This document shows, piece by piece, positions 1-7,975 of a stretch of 41,406 nucleotides of DNA. Made by a program: the position numbers and the translations under genes. The stretch is taken from the NCBI GenBank assembly GCA_002331025.1, contig DCYG01000037.1:1-41406 (forward strand). The letters run 5' to 3'. How positions within the stretch are numbered: the first letter of the stretch is position 1; the number at the start of each line of letters is the position of its first letter. The notes below the pieces were generated by a model. That model was not told the DNA's origin, searched no databases, and worked only from the letters and a program-made list of their open reading frames with translations. The DNA is from Firmicutes bacterium UBA2116. GTDB lineage: Bacteria; Bacillota; Clostridia; Tissierellales; Sedimentibacteraceae.

Positions 1-1
1 C

Positions 2-460
2 AATATTTATTATACCTGCTCGGCCCAGGAAGAAACCGGGTACAGAGGAGCAATCACCGCAAGCTATAAAATAAATCCTGATATAGCTGTTGCGTTAGAT
101 GTAACTTTTGGAAAAGCACCCGAGATGGGTTCGGATATGCCGCAGCTCGGAAAAGGTCCCGCTGTTTGCATGGGAGGAAGATTAAATCCTAAGCTTACAA
201 AGAGATTTATTGATACTTGCAACAATTATAACTATCCTTTCCAGTATGAAGTAGCACCTTCCGCAACAGGAACGGATGCTGAGGGTATACAGATAAACAG
301 AGAAGGTGTTCCATGTATTTTATTATCAGTCCCTCTGCGATATATGCATACATCTGTAGAAACCATAAGCTTAAAGGATGTGGAAATTACAGGAAAGGCA
401 ATAGCCCGTTTCATCAACGAGCTTGATAATTCTGATTTGGAGGAAATATTATGTTTTTAA
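2..460 (+). CDS. M42 family metallopeptidase (5'-truncated by window edge)
   Basis: This is the C-terminal part of an M42 (glutamyl aminopeptidase/endoglucanase-like) di-metal peptidase. The frame is open from base 2, so the gene starts outside the window. The visible part carries the catalytic/metal motif AQEETGYRGA, then AVALDVTF with the metal-binding Asp, and the C-terminal RYMHTS motif with the last metal-ligand His. M42 enzymes are cytoplasmic, oligomeric, co-catalytic-metal aminopeptidases that finish peptide degradation. The gene overlaps the next M42 gene by 10 bases, so the two are translationally coupled. Substrate cannot be told from sequence. Confidence 0.9.
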   Translation, partial: NIYYTCSAQEETGYRGAITASYKINPDIAVALDVTFGKAPEMGSDMPQLGKGPAVCMGGRLNPKLTKRFIDTCNNYNYPFQYEVAPSATGTDAEGIQINREGVPCILLSVPLRYMHTSVETISLKDVEITGKAIARFINELDNSDLEEILCF

Positions 461-1464
461 AAGAATTAACTGAACTTTCCGGCGTATCAGGAAACGAATA
501 TGAGGTAAGAAATTATATAAAAAATAAATTAAAAGAAATAGGTTGTGAGTTTTATATTGATAAGCTTGGCAATGTTGTAGCACACAATAAAGGTAAAAAA
601 AATAAAAAAATAATGGTTGCCGCACACATGGATGAGGTCGGCTTAATCGTATCACACATAGATTCAGACGGCTTTATTAAATTCCAAGCAGTGGGAGGTA
701 TAGACCAAAGAGTATTAAATTCGAAAGTCGTAACTATCGGTGAAAATAAAATTAACGGAGTTATCGGCTCAAAAGCCGTTCATTTAATGAAGGGGGAAGA
801 AAGAGAAAAATCGATTCCCATTGATAAGCTATATATAGACATAGGTACAGATTCAAAATCAGAGACCGAAAAGCTTGTTAACATAGGTGATTATGCAGCA
901 TTTAAAAGTGATTATGTGGAATTCGGAGAAGATTTAATAAAGGCGAAGGCATTGGATGACCGTGCCGGCTGCAGCGCTTTGTTAGAACTTCTAAGTATGA
1001 AGCTGGACGCAGAGTTTTACGGAGTATTCACCGTTATGGAGGAGGTTGGGTGCAGGGGGGCTCAGGCAGCAGCATACAGCTTGGAGCCGGATTTCAGTAT
1101 AGTACTGGAAGGCACTGTTTCAGCGGATATGCCTGAAATAAAGGATCACTCAAAAGTAACTTCAGTAGGCAAAGGAGCGGCAATTTCCCTTATGGACAGC
1201 TCCACGCTTTATGATATAGATGAGGTCAGGAAGGTAGAAAAAATAGCATTGGATAACAATATACCTTATCAACTGAGAAAATCATCGGCAGGCGGTAATG
1301 ATGCGGGAGTGATCCACAAAACTAAAAGCGGCTCAAGGGTTGTGGCTATATCTGTTCCATGCAGATACATTCACTCATCGGTAAATGTTGCGAGCATAAA
1401 TGATTATAACAGCGTTGTACAACTAGCCAAATTAGTTATATTAGATAATCAGAAAGGGGAATAA
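451..1464 (+). CDS. M42 family metallopeptidase (second tandem copy)
   Basis: This is a full-length M42 aminopeptidase of 337 residues, the usual size. Visible motifs are AHMDEVG (H59, D61), ALDDR (D169, D170), EEVGCRGA (catalytic E197 and metal E198) and RYIHSS (H308). At the position where the flanking copies have Asp (DVT), this copy has E220 in VLEGTVSADMPE. Asp and Glu are both chemically able to bind metal, so activity is probably kept but specificity may differ. The SD is GGAGG about 7 bases before ATG, inside the end of the previous gene. One base separates its stop codon from the next M42 gene, so the three form one operon. Confidence 0.93.
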   Translation: MFLKELTELSGVSGNEYEVRNYIKNKLKEIGCEFYIDKLGNVVAHNKGKKNKKIMVAAHMDEVGLIVSHIDSDGFIKFQAVGGIDQRVLNSKVVTIGENKINGVIGSKAVHLMKGEEREKSIPIDKLYIDIGTDSKSETEKLVNIGDYAAFKSDYVEFGEDLIKAKALDDRAGCSALLELLSMKLDAEFYGVFTVMEEVGCRGAQAAAYSLEPDFSIVLEGTVSADMPEIKDHSKVTSVGKGAAISLMDSSTLYDIDEVRKVEKIALDNNIPYQLRKSSAGGNDAGVIHKTKSGSRVVAISVPCRYIHSSVNVASINDYNSVVQLAKLVILDNQKGE

Positions 1465-1465
1465 A

Positions 1466-2452
1466 ATGAATTATAACAGTGAATTAATGAAAAAATTATC
1501 GGATTGCTTTTCTCCGTCTGGCAGGGAAAACAATATAAGAGAATTAATTATAAATGAAATAAAGGAATATGCAGATGAAATAAATGTAGATGCCTTAGGT
1601 AATTTAATAGTAAGAAAAAAAGGCAACGGTAAAAAAATATTATTTTCGGCTCATATGGATCAAATAGGCCTGATTATAACTCACGTTGATGAAAAAGGAT
1701 TCCTTAGATTCTCCAACGTGGGAGGAATTAGTGCAAAGGAAATATTAGGACTCAGAATGATATTTGACAACGGTTTGGAGGGCGTAGTATGCTCTGAGGA
1801 AATTAAGGATAAAGAGAAAATAACCGTGAACAAGCTGTTCCTTGATGTTGCTTCAACCTCTAAGGATTTCGTAAAAAATAACTTTAAGATCGGTGATATG
1901 TGCGTATTTAAATCAGAATACTATGAAACAAATGACTGTGTAATTTGCAGAGCGGCAGATGACAGGATCGGATGCTACATACTTATAGAAGCGCTTAAAA
2001 ATCATCCTTCAACCGATAATGACGTTTATTATGTATTTTCCGTTCAGGAAGAAGTAGGATGCAGAGGGGCTAAAACAGCCGCTTATCAGATTAACCCCGA
2101 TTTAGCCATAGCTGTTGATGTAACAGATACCGGAGATACTGATAACGGTACAAAAATGGATGTTAAGCTTGGAGAAGGTGCAGCAATCAAAATAATGGAT
2201 AAGTACATCATTACTCATCCTGAGGTAAAAGATCTGTTGACTGATTTGGCTGTAGAGAATGATATTAAATATCAATATGAAGTTCTTGAACAGGGCGGCA
2301 CCGATGCAGGACCGATTCACTTATCGAGAGAAGGGGTCCCAAGCGGTGCAATTTCCATACCTACAAGAAGTATACACACCTCGGGAGAAATTTTCAACAA
2401 ATCAGACGTTTTGGAATGCATTAAATTAGTTCAGGCAGTTATAGAAAAATAA
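1466..2452 (+). CDS. M42 family metallopeptidase (third tandem copy)
   Basis: This is an M42 aminopeptidase of 328 residues. Metal and catalytic residues are all visible: SAHMDQIG (H63, D65), ADDR (D165, D166), QEEVGCRGA (E195, E196), AVDVTD (D218) and RSIHTS (H304). The SD AAAGGGG precedes ATG. It is the last gene of the three-gene M42 run and a hairpin follows at 2469-2499. The three copies are clearly homologous but strongly diverged, so they look like old paralogues with different peptide preferences and not a recent duplication. Co-oligomerisation is possible but is inference only. Confidence 0.93.
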   Translation: MNYNSELMKKLSDCFSPSGRENNIRELIINEIKEYADEINVDALGNLIVRKKGNGKKILFSAHMDQIGLIITHVDEKGFLRFSNVGGISAKEILGLRMIFDNGLEGVVCSEEIKDKEKITVNKLFLDVASTSKDFVKNNFKIGDMCVFKSEYYETNDCVICRAADDRIGCYILIEALKNHPSTDNDVYYVFSVQEEVGCRGAKTAAYQINPDLAIAVDVTDTGDTDNGTKMDVKLGEGAAIKIMDKYIITHPEVKDLLTDLAVENDIKYQYEVLEQGGTDAGPIHLSREGVPSGAISIPTRSIHTSGEIFNKSDVLECIKLVQAVIEK

Positions 2453-2468
2453 GTCGAACATACTGTTC

Positions 2469-2499
2469 AAGTGCCGTTGAGTAATACTCACCGGCACTT
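2469..2499 (+). terminator. Hairpin after the M42 operon
   Basis: The arms AAGTGCCG and CGGCACTT pair and the stem continues through TGAGTA/TACTCA with one mismatch. The sequence after it is only moderately T-rich, so this is a probable terminator for the M42 operon. Confidence 0.6.
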
Positions 2500-2741
2500 T
2501 GTATTTGGTAACTCAGGCTCTTCATCCGGTTGTGTTTATGAAATATTTTTGCAAAATCCGGATTGTAGGAGAGCAAGACGGAACTATTTATTAAATTGAT
2601 ACGTCTAATTTATAAATAATACATTTGAACGGAGAGGTTCTTCAATAAAAAGAAAACCATTTCTTGTTGTTTCTAAAATTATGTGATAACATAAAATTGA
2701 ACGAAAATTTTAACATAAATTTTATGGAAGAAAGTGAAAAA

Positions 2742-3386
2742 ATGAAAATAATTGATTTAACGCATACAATTTCGGCTGATATGCCTGTTTATCCGGGAAC
2801 CGAAAAGCCTAAACTGAAAGCTGCAAATACGTATGAAAATGACGGCTTCAAGGAAACCTTATTAACAATGTTTTCTCATACGGGAACACACATGGATCCT
2901 CCAGCTCATTTATTTGCACACCGAACAACCTTGGATTCATTCCCCGTGGAACATTTTGTCGGACAAGGATTGGTTATTGATTGCAGCGACTTGACAGAAG
3001 GACAACAAATTACTTTTAAATACATAGAAAAAGTCAGAGCCAAAGCTGATAAAGCAGACTACATTTTATTTTATACCGGTTGGGATAAATATTGGGGAAC
3101 AGATACCTATTTCGGAGAATATCCGTATATTACAGATGAGGTTGCAGACTATTTAATTAAAAGCAATAAAAAGGGTGTCGGACTGGATGTAATCGGTATC
3201 GATCCTATTTCAGACGGAAATTTATCAATTCATAAAAAATTATTCGCTGAAAATGACATAGTAGTTATTGAAAACTTAACAAATTTAGAAAAAATAGATC
3301 AGGAGCCGTTTACATTTTGTGCTCTTCCCTTGAAATTCGAAAATTCTGACGGCGCACCCATTAGGGCAATTGCTATGCTAAACTAA
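2742..3386 (+). CDS. Cyclase family protein (kynurenine formamidase-like metal hydrolase)
   Basis: The predicted protein has 214 residues and belongs to the cyclase family (PF04199), metal-dependent amidases/hydrolases that include bacterial KynB. The signature HxGTHxDxPxH is present as HTGTHMDPPAH at residues 46-56. The N-terminus MKIIDLTHTIS is typical, which fixes the start at ATG 2742, with GGAAG 11 bases upstream. An in-frame upstream ATG at 2664 would add 26 residues unlike the family and has no SD. No other tryptophan-catabolism gene is near, so kynurenine formamidase activity is not supported. The gene is followed after 33 bases by a QueG-like gene and probably shares its transcript. 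Confidence 0.85.
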   Translation: MKIIDLTHTISADMPVYPGTEKPKLKAANTYENDGFKETLLTMFSHTGTHMDPPAHLFAHRTTLDSFPVEHFVGQGLVIDCSDLTEGQQITFKYIEKVRAKADKADYILFYTGWDKYWGTDTYFGEYPYITDEVADYLIKSNKKGVGLDVIGIDPISDGNLSIHKKLFAENDIVVIENLTNLEKIDQEPFTFCALPLKFENSDGAPIRAIAMLN

Positions 3387-3419
3387 ATTTATAACTATAA
3401 TCAAATTATGGAGGTGAAA

Positions 3420-4187
3420 ATGAAAAGCAAAATCGAAGACATAATAAAAAAATATGTCGAGCAATATCCGAAAATTAAAAATGTACAGACCAAGTGGGAT
3501 GAACCATTAATTTTTTATGCGGATGCAAACGATGAAATGTTTAATATTCTTAAGGAAGCGGTCAGTCAAACCCATGCACTTCCAAAAGATTTAATGCCGG
3601 GTGCTCAGACAGTCGTAGCGTATTTTTTGCCTTTCGACAGTTCGATAGTAAACAGCAATATCGAAGGAAGAGAATGTTCAAAAATTTGGGCTGTAGCGTA
3701 CATAGAAACAAATCAGTTGATTTTAGATTTAAACACTCATGTTAAAAATGAACTGAAAAAGACAGGGCATAAATCAAATATTATACCGGCAACTCATAAT
3801 TTTAATGAAGAAAAGCTAATAAGCGACTGGTCCCACAGGCATGTTGCATATGTTGCAGGTATGGGAACATTTGGAATAAACAACATGCTGATTACGGACA
3901 AGGGCTGCTGCGGAAGAATAGGAACCTTCATTACAGATTTGAAAATAGAGCCTACGGAGAGAAAAAACAGTGAGAATTGCCTGTACAAACATAACAATAT
4001 ATGTAAAAAGTGTGTAAGCAAGTGTGTGAACGATGCGTTGACAGATGAAGGCTTTGACAGGTTTAAATGCTATGAAATGTGCCTGTACAACGATAATTTT
4101 CACGCTGACATAGATGGTGTAGCGGACGTATGCGGCAAATGCCTTGTTAATGTTCCATGCTCCACGAGAAATCCAATTATTAGTTGA
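3420..4187 (+). CDS. QueG-like 4Fe-4S protein (epoxyqueuosine reductase family-related)
   Basis: The protein has 255 residues and resembles the Fe-S half of epoxyqueuosine reductase. A glycine-rich block (GMGTFGINNM, residues 147-156) matches the part of QueG before its clusters. It is followed by Cys at 187, 195, 198, 202, 217, 221, 238, 241 and 247, enough for two [4Fe-4S] clusters. It is much shorter than QueG (about 350-380 residues), and there is no nearby queuosine gene, so real epoxyqueuosine reduction is doubtful. A soluble ferredoxin-like electron-transfer or reductase role is safer. ATG 3420 is chosen because GGAGG at 3411-3415 serves it; the in-frame ATG at 3408 lies on top of that SD. 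Confidence 0.75.
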   Translation: MKSKIEDIIKKYVEQYPKIKNVQTKWDEPLIFYADANDEMFNILKEAVSQTHALPKDLMPGAQTVVAYFLPFDSSIVNSNIEGRECSKIWAVAYIETNQLILDLNTHVKNELKKTGHKSNIIPATHNFNEEKLISDWSHRHVAYVAGMGTFGINNMLITDKGCCGRIGTFITDLKIEPTERKNSENCLYKHNNICKKCVSKCVNDALTDEGFDRFKCYEMCLYNDNFHADIDGVADVCGKCLVNVPCSTRNPIIS

Positions 4188-4207
4188 TTTAATTAACGGT
4201 TACGAGG

Positions 4208-4238
4208 ATGACAGTAGGGATATGTACCTTACTGTCAT
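4208..4238 (+). terminator. Hairpin terminator after the QueG-like gene
   Basis: ATGACAGTAGGG pairs with CCTTACTGTCAT (one G-T wobble), followed by a T-rich stretch. It separates the cyclase/QueG-like unit from the sigma-factor operon. Confidence 0.7.
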
Positions 4239-4314
4239 ATTTATATTTCATTAAATACTTTTATTTTTGTAACGAAATAACTTTTAAAAGTACTTATTAA
4301 CAGGAGGTGGTTGA

Positions 4315-4803
4315 GTGCAGAATATGGATGAACTTTATAATGAATATTTTCAAACGGTTTTCAAGTATTTATTCTGCTTGACTCATGATGTTGATTTATC
4401 CGAAGAATTGACACAAGAAACCTTCTATCAGGCAATAAAAACATATGACAACTTTAGAGGTGATTGCAAAGTATCGGTTTGGCTTTGTCAGATTTCAAAG
4501 CATCTATGGTATAAAGAATTAAATAACAGAAAAAGAAATATTTCATACCCTATTGACGAGATATCCGACAGGCTTGAATCAAAAGAGCAGGTTGAAAGCT
4601 TAATAATAATTAATGAGTCAAAGGTTGAATTGTTTCAGAAATTACAGAGCTTGGATGAAAAAACGAGAGAAGTGATGTATCTGCGACTTACGGGAGAATT
4701 AAGCTTTAAGGAAATCGGAGAAATACTAAATAAAAATGAAACCTGGGCTCGTGTTACTTTTTATCGTGCAAAGCAAAAATTAGCTAAGGAGGGATTGGAT
4801 TGA
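4315..4803 (+). CDS. ECF-type RNA polymerase sigma factor
   Basis: The protein has 162 residues with sigma-70 region 2 (about residues 5-65, with the ELTQETFYQA block) and region 4 (about 100-158, with LSFKEIGEILNKN as helix-turn-helix). This is the size and layout of extracytoplasmic-function sigma factors. The start is GTG 4315 behind AGGAGGTGG; an ATG three codons later is a possible alternative. Its stop overlaps the TTG start of the downstream zinc-finger anti-sigma gene, the classic coupled pair. A TGTAAC sequence at about 4268 could be an ECF-type -35, suggesting autoregulation, but I see no clear CGT-type -10. Target genes are unknown. Confidence 0.88.
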   Translation: MQNMDELYNEYFQTVFKYLFCLTHDVDLSEELTQETFYQAIKTYDNFRGDCKVSVWLCQISKHLWYKELNNRKRNISYPIDEISDRLESKEQVESLIIINESKVELFQKLQSLDEKTREVMYLRLTGELSFKEIGEILNKNETWARVTFYRAKQKLAKEGLD

Positions 4804-5438
4804 AAGGGAAAATATCATGCAACATTATTCAGGATTTACTGCCTAACTATATCGAAAAGCTGACCAGCAATGAATCGAATCAAGAAATTGAGCAGCACAT
4901 GTCTGCCTGTGAAGATTGCAAAAAAGCGTACGAACAGATGAATTCAGAAATTAGAAGCACCGTAAAGGTACCGGTTAAGGAGTTGAAATTTCTTAAAAAA
5001 GTAAAAAGAACAAGAAAATTAGCTGCACTATTGACAATTATATTGGCACTTATCTTGTCGTACATGCTATATGAAACTGAATTTAAGTACACAAATGATA
5101 AAAATGTTCTTGCGGCAGGAATAACAGATTTTCTGCCTGAATATTCAATAAAGCCTTATATGCTTGAGATAAAAGAAATAGATAATATACTTATAGCTTC
5201 ATTTAAAGATCAAACAAGAACAGATGTAAACGGTGAGGCCATCTTTACTAAAGGATTCAATCGAAAATACAGGATAATAAGTACTGTAATTACTGAAGAT
5301 TTCAAAGATCAGGAGAATGCAGGAAGCTCAATAATCTATGACATGGTAAAAGAGAACCTCAACATGATTTATATGTCTATGTGGGTTGTTATAGAGTTAG
5401 GCATTATATTAATGATATTCTTTTTAACTTCTTGCTGA
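4800..5438 (+). CDS. Membrane anti-sigma factor with zf-HC2 domain
   Basis: The 212-residue protein begins with an anti-sigma zinc finger: H33-x3-C37-x2-C40 (HMSACEDC). A first transmembrane helix lies at about residues 74-92 and a second at the extreme C-terminus (about 192-210). This is the architecture of membrane-bound anti-sigma factors that hold an ECF sigma until an envelope signal releases it. The start codon is TTG 4800, overlapping the sigma stop and served by AAGGAGGG. The region between the helices (about 100 residues) would be extracellular and is presumably the sensor. The regulon is not visible here. Confidence 0.85.
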   Translation: MKGKISCNIIQDLLPNYIEKLTSNESNQEIEQHMSACEDCKKAYEQMNSEIRSTVKVPVKELKFLKKVKRTRKLAALLTIILALILSYMLYETEFKYTNDKNVLAAGITDFLPEYSIKPYMLEIKEIDNILIASFKDQTRTDVNGEAIFTKGFNRKYRIISTVITEDFKDQENAGSSIIYDMVKENLNMIYMSMWVVIELGIILMIFFLTSC

Positions 5439-5551
5439 TTTTAATATTGTATGCTGCATGAAAATGTTTCAGAGTATTTTGGATTTTTGTAGTTTCCAAG
5501 ATAATCTATTGTAAATTTTTTCAAATTGATATTTTTTATTTTATAATATCG

Positions 5552-5560
5552 TGGTACAAT
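5552..5560 (+). promoter_or_regulatory. Possible extended -10 promoter for the NimA-like gene
   Basis: TGGTACAAT has the TGn extension directly before a good -10 hexamer, about 50 bases before the start. No clear -35 was found. Confidence 0.35.
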
Positions 5561-5612
5561 AGATTGACAGGCAGTGCCCTTATTGAATCTACTAATTACG
5601 AGGAGACCAATC

Positions 5613-6101
5613 ATGTTCAGAGAAATGAGAAGAATAAAGCAATTATTATCCAATGAAGAAACAATAGAAATTTTAAACGCATGCACGTCCGGAGTTCTGG
5701 GAGTTGTCGGTGATGATGATTACCCTTATACCGTTCCGGTAAGCTATACTTATAGTGACGGCAAGCTGTTTATACACAGTGCAAAGCAAGGACATAAAAT
5801 TGACGGAATAAATAAAAATGATAAAGTAACATTTTGTGTAATAGACAGAGATGATGTTATACAAAAAACATTTACCACTCACTTTAGAAGTGTATCCATT
5901 TTTGGAAGAGCAAGAATTCTTACGGATGATGCCGAAAGGCTACATGCCCTTCGGAGCTTAGTAAAAAAATATTCACCTGACTTTATCGGAGAAGGGGAAG
6001 AAGAAATTAAAAAAACATGGGACAGAGTGTGTCTGATTGAAATCAAAATCGAGCATATGACGGGCAAGGCTGCAATCGAAATCATAAATGCATCAAAATA
6101 A
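5613..6101 (+). CDS. Pyridoxamine 5'-phosphate oxidase-like flavoprotein (NimA-like)
   Basis: The 162-residue protein matches the small FMN-binding split-barrel family that includes NimA 5-nitroimidazole reductases. The N-terminal MFREMRRIKQLLSNEE, then CTSGVLGVVGDDDYPYTVPV and the SAKQGHKIDGI segment that contributes to flavin binding are characteristic. These cytoplasmic proteins reduce nitro-compounds or handle flavin/haem cofactors. Drug resistance cannot be inferred from sequence alone. ATG 5613 follows AGGAG by seven bases; an in-frame ATG at 5574 adds 13 residues and has no SD. It lies immediately before the RIC gene but has its own promoter region; nitrosative/redox stress is a plausible shared theme. 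Confidence 0.82.
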   Translation: MFREMRRIKQLLSNEETIEILNACTSGVLGVVGDDDYPYTVPVSYTYSDGKLFIHSAKQGHKIDGINKNDKVTFCVIDRDDVIQKTFTTHFRSVSIFGRARILTDDAERLHALRSLVKKYSPDFIGEGEEEIKKTWDRVCLIEIKIEHMTGKAAIEIINASK

Positions 6102-6109
6102 TTGTAATT

Positions 6110-6151
6110 TTGATTTAAATCATATAAATTTCATTTATATATTTGTATAAT
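6110..6151 (+). promoter_or_regulatory. FNR/CRP-family box and -10 element of the RIC gene
   Basis: TTGAT-TTAA-ATCAT at 6110-6123 matches the FNR-type palindrome TTGAT-N4-ATCAA at 9 of 10 positions. A perfect TATAAT lies at 6146-6151. With transcription starting near 6158, the box centre is at about -41.5, the class II activator position. No good -35 is present, as expected for an activator-dependent promoter. Confidence 0.6.
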
Positions 6152-6191
6152 TAAACCATAATAAATTTAAAAAAATAAATGGAGGTATATG

Positions 6192-6899
6192 ATGAATAAA
6201 TTTAACAGCACACAGAAAATAGGTGAAATAGTTAATGCATTTCCAAAGGCAGCAGATATATTCAAAGAATACAGGGTAGATTTTTGCTGCGGAGGAAACA
6301 GACCTCTGAGTGAAGCCATAAATGAACAGAATATTAATGAATCAGAATTGCTGAATAAAATTAATTCTGAGTATAAAATCTACGAAGCAAATGCAAAGGA
6401 TAAAAACTGGGCAGAAGCTTTAACGAGTGAAATAATAGAACAGATTTTAAATAAGCATCATGCTTATTTGTGGTCAGAACTACCTAAAATAAGTAAGCTT
6501 TCAACTACAATTTTAAGAGTTCACGGCCCTCATTATCCTGAGCTTTCAAAAGTCCATAAATTGTTCAGCACATTGAAGATGGAATTGGAGGAGCATTTAA
6601 CCAAGGAAGAAACTATACAATATCCTGCTATTAAAGATTACGAAAAAACAAATTCACAAAGCGATCTGAAAAAAGCGGTTGATATTATTGACGACCTTGA
6701 ATCGGAGCATACTAACGCAGGGGATATTTTAAAAGAGCTAAGGAAAATCACCAATGATTTCACAATGCCTGAAGGTGGATGTGAAACATTTGATTTAACT
6801 TATCAAAAGCTTCATGAGTTAGAATCTGACGTATTCCAGCACATTCATTTAGAAAACAATATATTATTTCCAAGATTAAGGAACTTGCTTAATAAATAA
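6192..6899 (+). CDS. ric: Iron-sulfur cluster repair di-iron protein (RIC, YtfE/ScdA)
   Basis: The 235-residue protein has the N-terminal ScdA_N (DUF542) domain with the paired cysteines in DFCCGG (C32, C33), then a hemerythrin-like four-helix domain. The His/Glu ligands are visible in HHAYLW, HGPHYPE, HLTKEE, ESEHTNAG and HIHLENNILFP. RIC proteins repair Fe-S clusters after nitric oxide or oxidative damage. GGAGG at 6181-6185 favours ATG 6192 over the ATG three bases earlier. An FNR/CRP-type site at -41.5 suggests control by a redox or NO-responsive regulator. A strong terminator follows, so it is probably monocistronic. Confidence 0.93.
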   Translation: MNKFNSTQKIGEIVNAFPKAADIFKEYRVDFCCGGNRPLSEAINEQNINESELLNKINSEYKIYEANAKDKNWAEALTSEIIEQILNKHHAYLWSELPKISKLSTTILRVHGPHYPELSKVHKLFSTLKMELEEHLTKEETIQYPAIKDYEKTNSQSDLKKAVDIIDDLESEHTNAGDILKELRKITNDFTMPEGGCETFDLTYQKLHELESDVFQHIHLENNILFPRLRNLLNK

Positions 6900-6907
6900 T
6901 TAATTGC

Positions 6908-6943
6908 ATGATAGGATAATTCGAAGATTATCCTATCATTTTA
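6908..6943 (+). terminator. Rho-independent terminator of the RIC gene
   Basis: ATGATAGGATAAT and ATTATCCTATCAT form a perfect 13-base-pair stem with a six-base loop, followed by TTTATTT. Confidence 0.85.
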
Positions 6944-6951
6944 TTTACAGC

Positions 6952-6993
6952 ATAAGCGACGACACCAAATTAAAAATTCGGGTCGTCTGCTTA
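6952..6993. repeat. Dispersed palindromic repeat, AAGCAGACGACCC family, copy 1
   Basis: On the minus strand it reads TAAGCAGACGACCC, a short AT-rich centre, then GGTGTCGTCGCTTATG. The arms form an imperfect hairpin. Related copies are at 29689-29735 (plus a half copy at 29660-29681) and at the right window edge. Confidence 0.75.
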
Positions 6994-7086
6994 GCGGTAT
7001 AATTGTCTGATAATTTAGTATTGTTACGTTATCATTATTATTGTATAATAATTGACATAGCTAAACTTTTTACTAAAATTAATCGG

Positions 7087-7767
7087 ATGGTGATCGAAAT
7101 AAGCCGTGCATTTATTAAAAAAGAGAATATTCTTAAGAACTCATTTATGCTTTTTAGAGATAATGGTTACAGCAAGACAACAACCAGAGAAATAGCAAGT
7201 GCATCCTGCATTAATAAAGGGCTTTTGCATTACTACTACAAGCAAAAAGAAGATATAATCCTTGAAATGTTTACAGATATTTTAACAGGCATAAAGAATT
7301 ATTTAGACTGTAATTATAAAGATAAAATTGACGGTCTCACTTACTATGCGACATTGAATATTTTATTTATGAGGACCATGAATTCAAAGCAATATTTTAG
7401 CGATATGTTGTACGAAATGATGATGTGCCGTACCTTAACAAAAATTAAAATTGCAAAAACTGTTGATATTTGTTATGACATAATAACAGATTACAATATC
7501 CCGATAACTAAATACCAGCTTAATTTAGCTGTTATAGCAGCTGTTGGCGCTGAAGCAGAGCTGATTCTCAGTATGAAAGAAAAAAAAATTAAAATGACGT
7601 ATGATAAGCTGGCAACAACAATTAACAAATTGTTATTTACAATGCTTAAAATTAGCGAAAATGAAATAAAGATAACAAATGAAGAATCCATGAAAATTGC
7701 CGATACGATAAATCCGGAAGACATAATTTTATATTTAAAGCAAAACTATACATGGCTTCAGGATTAA
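7087..7767 (+). CDS. TetR/AcrR family transcriptional regulator
   Basis: The protein has about 226 residues. It has an N-terminal TetR helix-turn-helix, with FRDNGYSKTTTREIA followed by INKGLLHYYYKQKEDI (about residues 20-60). The C-terminal part is an all-helical ligand domain without close matches I recognise. The start is uncertain: ATG 7087 puts the HTH at the usual distance from the N-terminus, but its SD is poor, and the frame stays open upstream to 7003. It sits 200 bases before the activase-related cluster on the same strand but is separated from it by a strong terminator. It could regulate that cluster or itself. Confidence 0.8.
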   Translation: MVIEISRAFIKKENILKNSFMLFRDNGYSKTTTREIASASCINKGLLHYYYKQKEDIILEMFTDILTGIKNYLDCNYKDKIDGLTYYATLNILFMRTMNSKQYFSDMLYEMMMCRTLTKIKIAKTVDICYDIITDYNIPITKYQLNLAVIAAVGAEAELILSMKEKKIKMTYDKLATTINKLLFTMLKISENEIKITNEESMKIADTINPEDIILYLKQNYTWLQD

Positions 7768-7800
7768 TTGGTTATTAATATATGGTATTTTAAGAATAAT

Positions 7801-7839
7801 ATCACAAATTATGGGAGATAATAATTTGTGATATTTTTT
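7801..7839 (+). terminator. Rho-independent terminator of the TetR gene
   Basis: ATCACAAATTAT pairs with ATAATTTGTGAT around an eight-base loop and is followed by ATTTTTT. Confidence 0.85.
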
Positions 7840-7843
7840 ATGC

Positions 7844-7891
7844 CCTACCCCCATTTTAACAAGCGATAGCGCTGTTGAAACGGATGGTAGG
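7844..7891. repeat. Long imperfect hairpin upstream of the activase-related cluster
   Basis: CCTACC pairs with GGTAGG. Inside, CCATTTTAACA pairs with TGTTGAAACGG (one mismatch, one wobble), and GCG pairs with CGC around the tip. It is a 48-base structure in a 208-base gap between the TetR gene and the cluster. No T-tract follows, so it is not a standard terminator. Its nature is unknown. Confidence 0.5.
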
Positions 7892-7975
7892 TCAAATGCA
7901 AAGAATGCCAGGTTTATGCGAGCGGAAGCGAGCAAATAAATTTGATACATTCTACTACATTATTTTGGAGGTTAT

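Noticed and set aside
2664..2741. Upstream start for the cyclase gene
   Set aside because: It would add 26 residues not typical of the family and has no SD; the internal ATG 2742 begins with the family N-terminus.
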